DNA of 40,720 nt from an uncultured Candidatus Poseidoniales archaeon. Lineage in GTDB: Archaea > Thermoplasmatota > Poseidoniia > Poseidoniales > Poseidoniaceae. Positions within the stretch are counted from its first letter, which is position 1. Every line of letters starts with the position of its first letter. The stretch spans positions 1 to 40,720 of the forward strand of contig CACEWA010000010.1 in NCBI GenBank assembly GCA_902563095.1, in the 5' to 3' direction. The position numbers and the translations under genes are program-made. Shown here one piece after another: positions 38,389-40,720 of this stretch. Below the pieces are notes generated by a model. That model made no database searches and had not been told where the DNA came from. It saw only the letters and a program-made list of their open reading frames with translations.

Positions 38389-39346
38389 GTGAATTATTGA
38401 CTAGAACTGTCAAACCTTCAATCCATTCAGGAGAGTCGTTAAGGCATTTTGCTACTACCAACTCTTCACCCCCGTGCTTCATGAAATGCTCTCTAACTTC
38501 AATATTCAATTCTTCAAGAGTTTCTAGTCCATCAGCAATGAATGAAGGAGATGCGATTACAACTCTTTTACTTCCATTTTTTGCTAACTTTTCAACTTCC
38601 TTTAACGTAGATGGTTCTAACCATTTCACAGGTCCCAACCTACTCTGAAAACTTAATGACCATTTAGATTTATCAATCTGCAAATAATCTACTACGGACG
38701 ACGTGGTATCTTTACAGTGTTCAAAATAATTTGGAATCCCAAGTTTTTTTGCACGTTTAATATGTGACATTGGTAACCCATGGTATGAAAATAACAGATG
38801 TGTTTCTTCTGTTAGCAATGGCCTCAAAGATTCCGCTAACGGTTGAATAAATGCGGGGTCGTCAGGAAAATGAGACAAATTAGCAATTTGAGGGGACCAT
38901 CTGATTTCTTTCAGTTTCTTGTTAGCATGCTTTAGAGATGATTCAGTAGTAGCTTGTGCATAATGAGGATATAATGGTGCTAACAGTACTTTCTTCACTC
39001 CTCTATCTCTCAACCTTTCTAATCCACTCTCAATACTTGGATTACCATATCTCATTCCTACTTCACATGCAACATTCTCCAATTTGGATTCGAGGGCTTG
39101 GGATATTTTCGAAGTATAAACACGTAATGGAGACCCTTCTTCCATCCAAATACTCGCATAGCGTGGTGCGATTTCCCTCGGTCGGAATCTAAGAATAATT
39201 CCTCTTACTAACAAGTGGCGTAAAGGTGCTGGTATATCGATGACATCAGGGTCTAACAAAAACTCACGAAGATAATCTCTGACTGAACTAATTGTAGGAT
39301 GATCCGGAGTTCCGACATTCATTAGCAGGATACCGATTTCTCCCAT
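38363..39346 (-). CDS. hemH: Ferrochelatase
   Basis: Inserts iron into protoporphyrin (or coproporphyrin) to make haem. 327 residues from ATG 39346. Motifs: GILLMNVGTPDHPTISSVRDYLREFLLDPDVIDIP (family start), VGMRYGNPSIESGLERLRDRGVKKVLLAPLYPHYAQATTES, LLFSYHGLPMSH with the metal-binding His, FQSRLGPVKWLEPST and ASPSFIADGLETLEELNIE with the catalytic Glu. The frame also opens at 39415, but the family begins at MGEIGILLMN and a TATA candidate at 39418-39428 would leave little room for the longer start. The classical protoporphyrin type keeps QSxxGPxxWL; this one has QSRLGPVKWL, so the protoporphyrin or coproporphyrin substrate is open. Convergent with the DUF454 gene, divergent from MazG. Confidence 0.93.
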   Translation of the reverse strand: MGEIGILLMNVGTPDHPTISSVRDYLREFLLDPDVIDIPAPLRHLLVRGIILRFRPREIAPRYASIWMEEGSPLRVYTSKISQALESKLENVACEVGMRYGNPSIESGLERLRDRGVKKVLLAPLYPHYAQATTESSLKHANKKLKEIRWSPQIANLSHFPDDPAFIQPLAESLRPLLTEETHLLFSYHGLPMSHIKRAKKLGIPNYFEHCKDTTSSVVDYLQIDKSKWSLSFQSRLGPVKWLEPSTLKEVEKLAKNGSKRVVIASPSFIADGLETLEELNIEVREHFMKHGGEELVVAKCLNDSPEWIEGLTVLVNNSLKAFHQTD

Positions 39347-39417
39347 GAAATTCTCGACCAATCTTAAATTTGTAATTCTTACTAATCGTTGAGTGTGATT
39401 AAATCCCGAAATCATAT

Positions 39418-39428
39418 CAAATATAGTA
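39418..39428 (-). promoter_or_regulatory. TATA-box candidate for hemH
   Basis: On the minus strand this reads TACTATATTTG. It lies about 77 bases before the ATG at 39346, giving a leader of roughly 50 bases if transcription starts 26 bases downstream. The spacer between hemH and the divergent MazG gene is very AT-rich (poly-T near 39449-39455). Confidence 0.4.
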
Positions 39429-39496
39429 CATTTTTCAGCTAAGATTATTTTTTATTTCTACATAATAACTAACATTATGCTGTTCAACCCTTGTAC

Positions 39497-39871
39497 ATGG
39501 GCCGTAGTGTAGAAGATTGGTTGTCAAGTGAAGAAAACGATGAATGGAGTCAGATGATGCGTAAGGTTGCAGCATTCCACCATAAGCACGATTTCGCAGG
39601 AAATAATGGTCATGATATGGGATATAGAATTGCTCTTACTGTAGAAGAGTTAGGTGAGTTAGCAGCAGCAGTAACCAAAGGCAAGCCGATTGAAGAATGT
39701 GCAGAAGAGATGGCCGATGTACTAATTTTGTTGATGGGTCACTCTCTAGCCATGAAAATTGATTTGAAGCAAGCATTTGAGTACAAATATGAAAGAATTA
39801 TGCAACGGCCTGCAATAAAGGGCCGTTTAGGTGTCAGAGTAACTGAATACAACTCAGAAAGTGGAGATTGA
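39497..39871 (+). CDS. MazG-like nucleotide pyrophosphohydrolase
   Basis: 124 residues, one all-alpha NTP pyrophosphohydrolase domain: EWSQMMRKVAAFHHKHDF, then LTVEELGELAAAVTKGKPIEECAEEMADVLILLMGHSLAMKIDLKQAFEYKYERIMQRP. The metal-binding E-x2-E and E-x2-D pattern (VEELGEL and EEMADVLI) is intact. Such enzymes hydrolyse non-canonical or surplus (d)NTPs to monophosphate and pyrophosphate. ATG 39497 is chosen over a TTG two codons earlier. The stop is five bases from the convergent flavodoxin gene. Confidence 0.9.
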   Translation: MGRSVEDWLSSEENDEWSQMMRKVAAFHHKHDFAGNNGHDMGYRIALTVEELGELAAAVTKGKPIEECAEEMADVLILLMGHSLAMKIDLKQAFEYKYERIMQRPAIKGRLGVRVTEYNSESGD

Positions 39872-39875
39872 TTTT

Positions 39876-40316
39876 TCATTCAAATGTCGATATGACGTTT
39901 TCTATCCATTCTTCAGCATCATCTTCGTAGTCTACGTCGCAATCCACTCTGTCATATATTCGAATTGCCCCTTTTTCTTCGAGAACATTATCCCATTGTA
40001 TACCGGCTTCACAGAATAAGTCGAAAGCAGTGTCTCCTAATGCTAGTACTGAAAATTTCATGTTCTCAAGTTCTCCATCCCCTAGTCCTTCAACATAATC
40101 AAACAAATCAATTGCATTATCTGGTTGTTCACCATCACCCCATGTGCTACAAACTATCAGTAGATTCTGTATGTCACAAAAATCAGAGTTGTCAATCTCA
40201 TCCATGCCAAAATTCTCACATTCCAATCCTGCATTTTCACCAGCTTTGCAAATATCCATGGCTAGCAATTCTGAATTCCCAGTTTCGGTTCCGTACAGTA
40301 CAGTAATTTTTGTCAT
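39876..40316 (-). CDS. Flavodoxin-like FMN protein
   Basis: 146 residues with the flavodoxin fold. TVLYGTETGNSELLAMDI is the FMN phosphate loop (T/S-x-T-G-N), CSTWGDGEQPDNAIDLFDYV is the second FMN loop as in the N-terminal domains of sulfite reductase and cytochrome P450 reductase, and LALGDTAFDLFCEAGIQWDNVL follows. It ends near the family end with EDDAEEWIENVI. It works as a one- or two-electron carrier and may be an iron-saving alternative to the ferredoxin at 34673. Very acidic overall. Convergent with the MazG gene, divergent from the oxidoreductase at 40403. Confidence 0.9.
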   Translation of the reverse strand: MTKITVLYGTETGNSELLAMDICKAGENAGLECENFGMDEIDNSDFCDIQNLLIVCSTWGDGEQPDNAIDLFDYVEGLGDGELENMKFSVLALGDTAFDLFCEAGIQWDNVLEEKGAIRIYDRVDCDVDYEDDAEEWIENVISTFE

Positions 40317-40352
40317 CGTGACCAGTCAGCGGTAGTATCGGCAGTATATCAA

Positions 40353-40368
40353 TTTAGGGCCCCCTAAA
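40353..40368. promoter_or_regulatory. Inverted repeat between flavodoxin and quinone oxidoreductase
   Basis: TTTAGGG-CC-CCCTAAA is a perfect seven-base inverted repeat around two bases, lying 37 bases from the flavodoxin start (40316) and 35 bases from the divergent start at 40403. The position suits an operator serving both genes. An A/T-rich stretch (AAAAAAGATTTAATTATTA) follows toward 40403 and may include the promoter for that gene. Confidence 0.45.
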
Positions 40369-40402
40369 AAAGATTTAATTATTACTAACCTTGCCTCAAA
40401 AT

Positions 40403-40720
40403 ATGCCCTACTGCGTATCAATAACAAAGGCAGGATCACCTTCTGTATTAGCAATCGAAGAAATAGAACTTCCAAGTCCTAAAGATGGCGAAGTTTGCAT
40501 TGAAGTTCACTACGCAGGAATTAACTTTGCAGACACTTTAATGCGCTTAGGATTGTATCAGCCAAGGCCGAAATATCCGTTTACTCCAGGATACGAAATT
40601 AGTGGAGTAATTCACGCTTTAGGCCCAGGTGTTTCTGGTTTGGAAGTTGGTCAAAGAGTGGTTGCTGCTATGCCAACCGGTGGCCAATGTAGTCATGTTT
40701 TGGTCAAGGTTTCTAGAGTA
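40403..40720 (+). CDS. Zinc-type alcohol dehydrogenase-like / quinone oxidoreductase (3' end outside window)
   Basis: The frame runs open to the last base, so only the first 106 residues are seen. They begin MPYCVSITKAGSPSVLAIEEIELP and contain VCIEVHYAGINFADTLMRLGLYQPRPKYPFTPGYEISGVIHALGPGVSGLEVGQRVVAAMP, the GroES-like substrate domain of MDR oxidoreductases. The GINFADTLMRLGLY signature, without catalytic-zinc cysteines, places it in the quinone oxidoreductase (zeta-crystallin-like, NADPH:quinone reductase) branch. The cofactor-binding Rossmann half lies beyond the window. Confidence 0.88.
   Translation, partial: MPYCVSITKAGSPSVLAIEEIELPSPKDGEVCIEVHYAGINFADTLMRLGLYQPRPKYPFTPGYEISGVIHALGPGVSGLEVGQRVVAAMPTGGQCSHVLVKVSRV

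Overview
The window looks like a piece of a marine Thermoplasmatota genome, most likely a Marine Group II euryarchaeon (Candidatus Poseidoniales). The archaeal RNA polymerase run rpoH-rpoB-rpoA'-rpoA''-rpl30e, with one unsplit rpoB, a PurP-type purine enzyme, eS1 and a DtxR regulator make it archaeal. The AT-leaning, densely packed DNA and the large acidic surface proteins with DxDxDG repeats and one membrane anchor are typical of Poseidoniales. That placement comes from gene content, not from a tree. No rRNA, CRISPR array, insertion sequence, integrase or other mobile DNA was seen, and no stretch above 300 bases lacks a gene.

Layout. 1-2775: the 3' part of a tubulin/FtsZ-family gene, a polytopic membrane protein with a very acidic tail, a small basic protein that may be a Pop5/Rnp2-like RNase P subunit, and a small membrane protein. 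2772-4133 (minus): a fusion of a HemK-like methyltransferase with a biotin-protein ligase. 4396-4469: tRNA-Lys(UUU), directly ahead of the RNA polymerase operon (4519-13868). An unknown 294-aa protein follows where nusA, rps12 and rps7 usually lie, then a giant beta-propeller/calcium-repeat surface protein and a PqqB-like metallo-hydrolase.

19083-27073 is one continuous leftward run. In transcription order it holds a coiled-coil protein, a Cid1/Trf4-like (eukaryote-type TUTase or non-canonical poly(A) polymerase) nucleotidyltransferase fused to a long coiled coil, a GNAT acetyltransferase, a Roadblock/LC7 protein, a second coiled-coil protein, PurP and a sodium/solute symporter. 27172-33826 (plus) holds a membrane-anchored surface protein with cytoplasmic zinc ribbons, a DtxR-family regulator, a membrane protein, a third coiled-coil protein and a sugar-nucleotide transferase. 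33876-40720 is mostly housekeeping: an RNA-binding COG1325-like protein, a seven-iron ferredoxin, PdxS, eS1 with an added SAP domain, an MTA-phosphorylase-family enzyme, DUF454, ferrochelatase, a MazG-like pyrophosphatase, flavodoxin and the start of a quinone oxidoreductase.

The most unusual points are: (1) a eukaryote-like terminal nucleotidyltransferase translationally coupled to, and fused with, COG1340-like coiled coils; (2) the same N-terminal domain on two RNA polymerase subunits, RpoH and RpoA'', plus an inserted Cys-rich domain in RpoA' and a degenerate RpoB zinc ribbon, which together suggest a remodelled polymerase; (3) the methyltransferase-biotin ligase fusion; (4) a SAP domain on ribosomal protein eS1.
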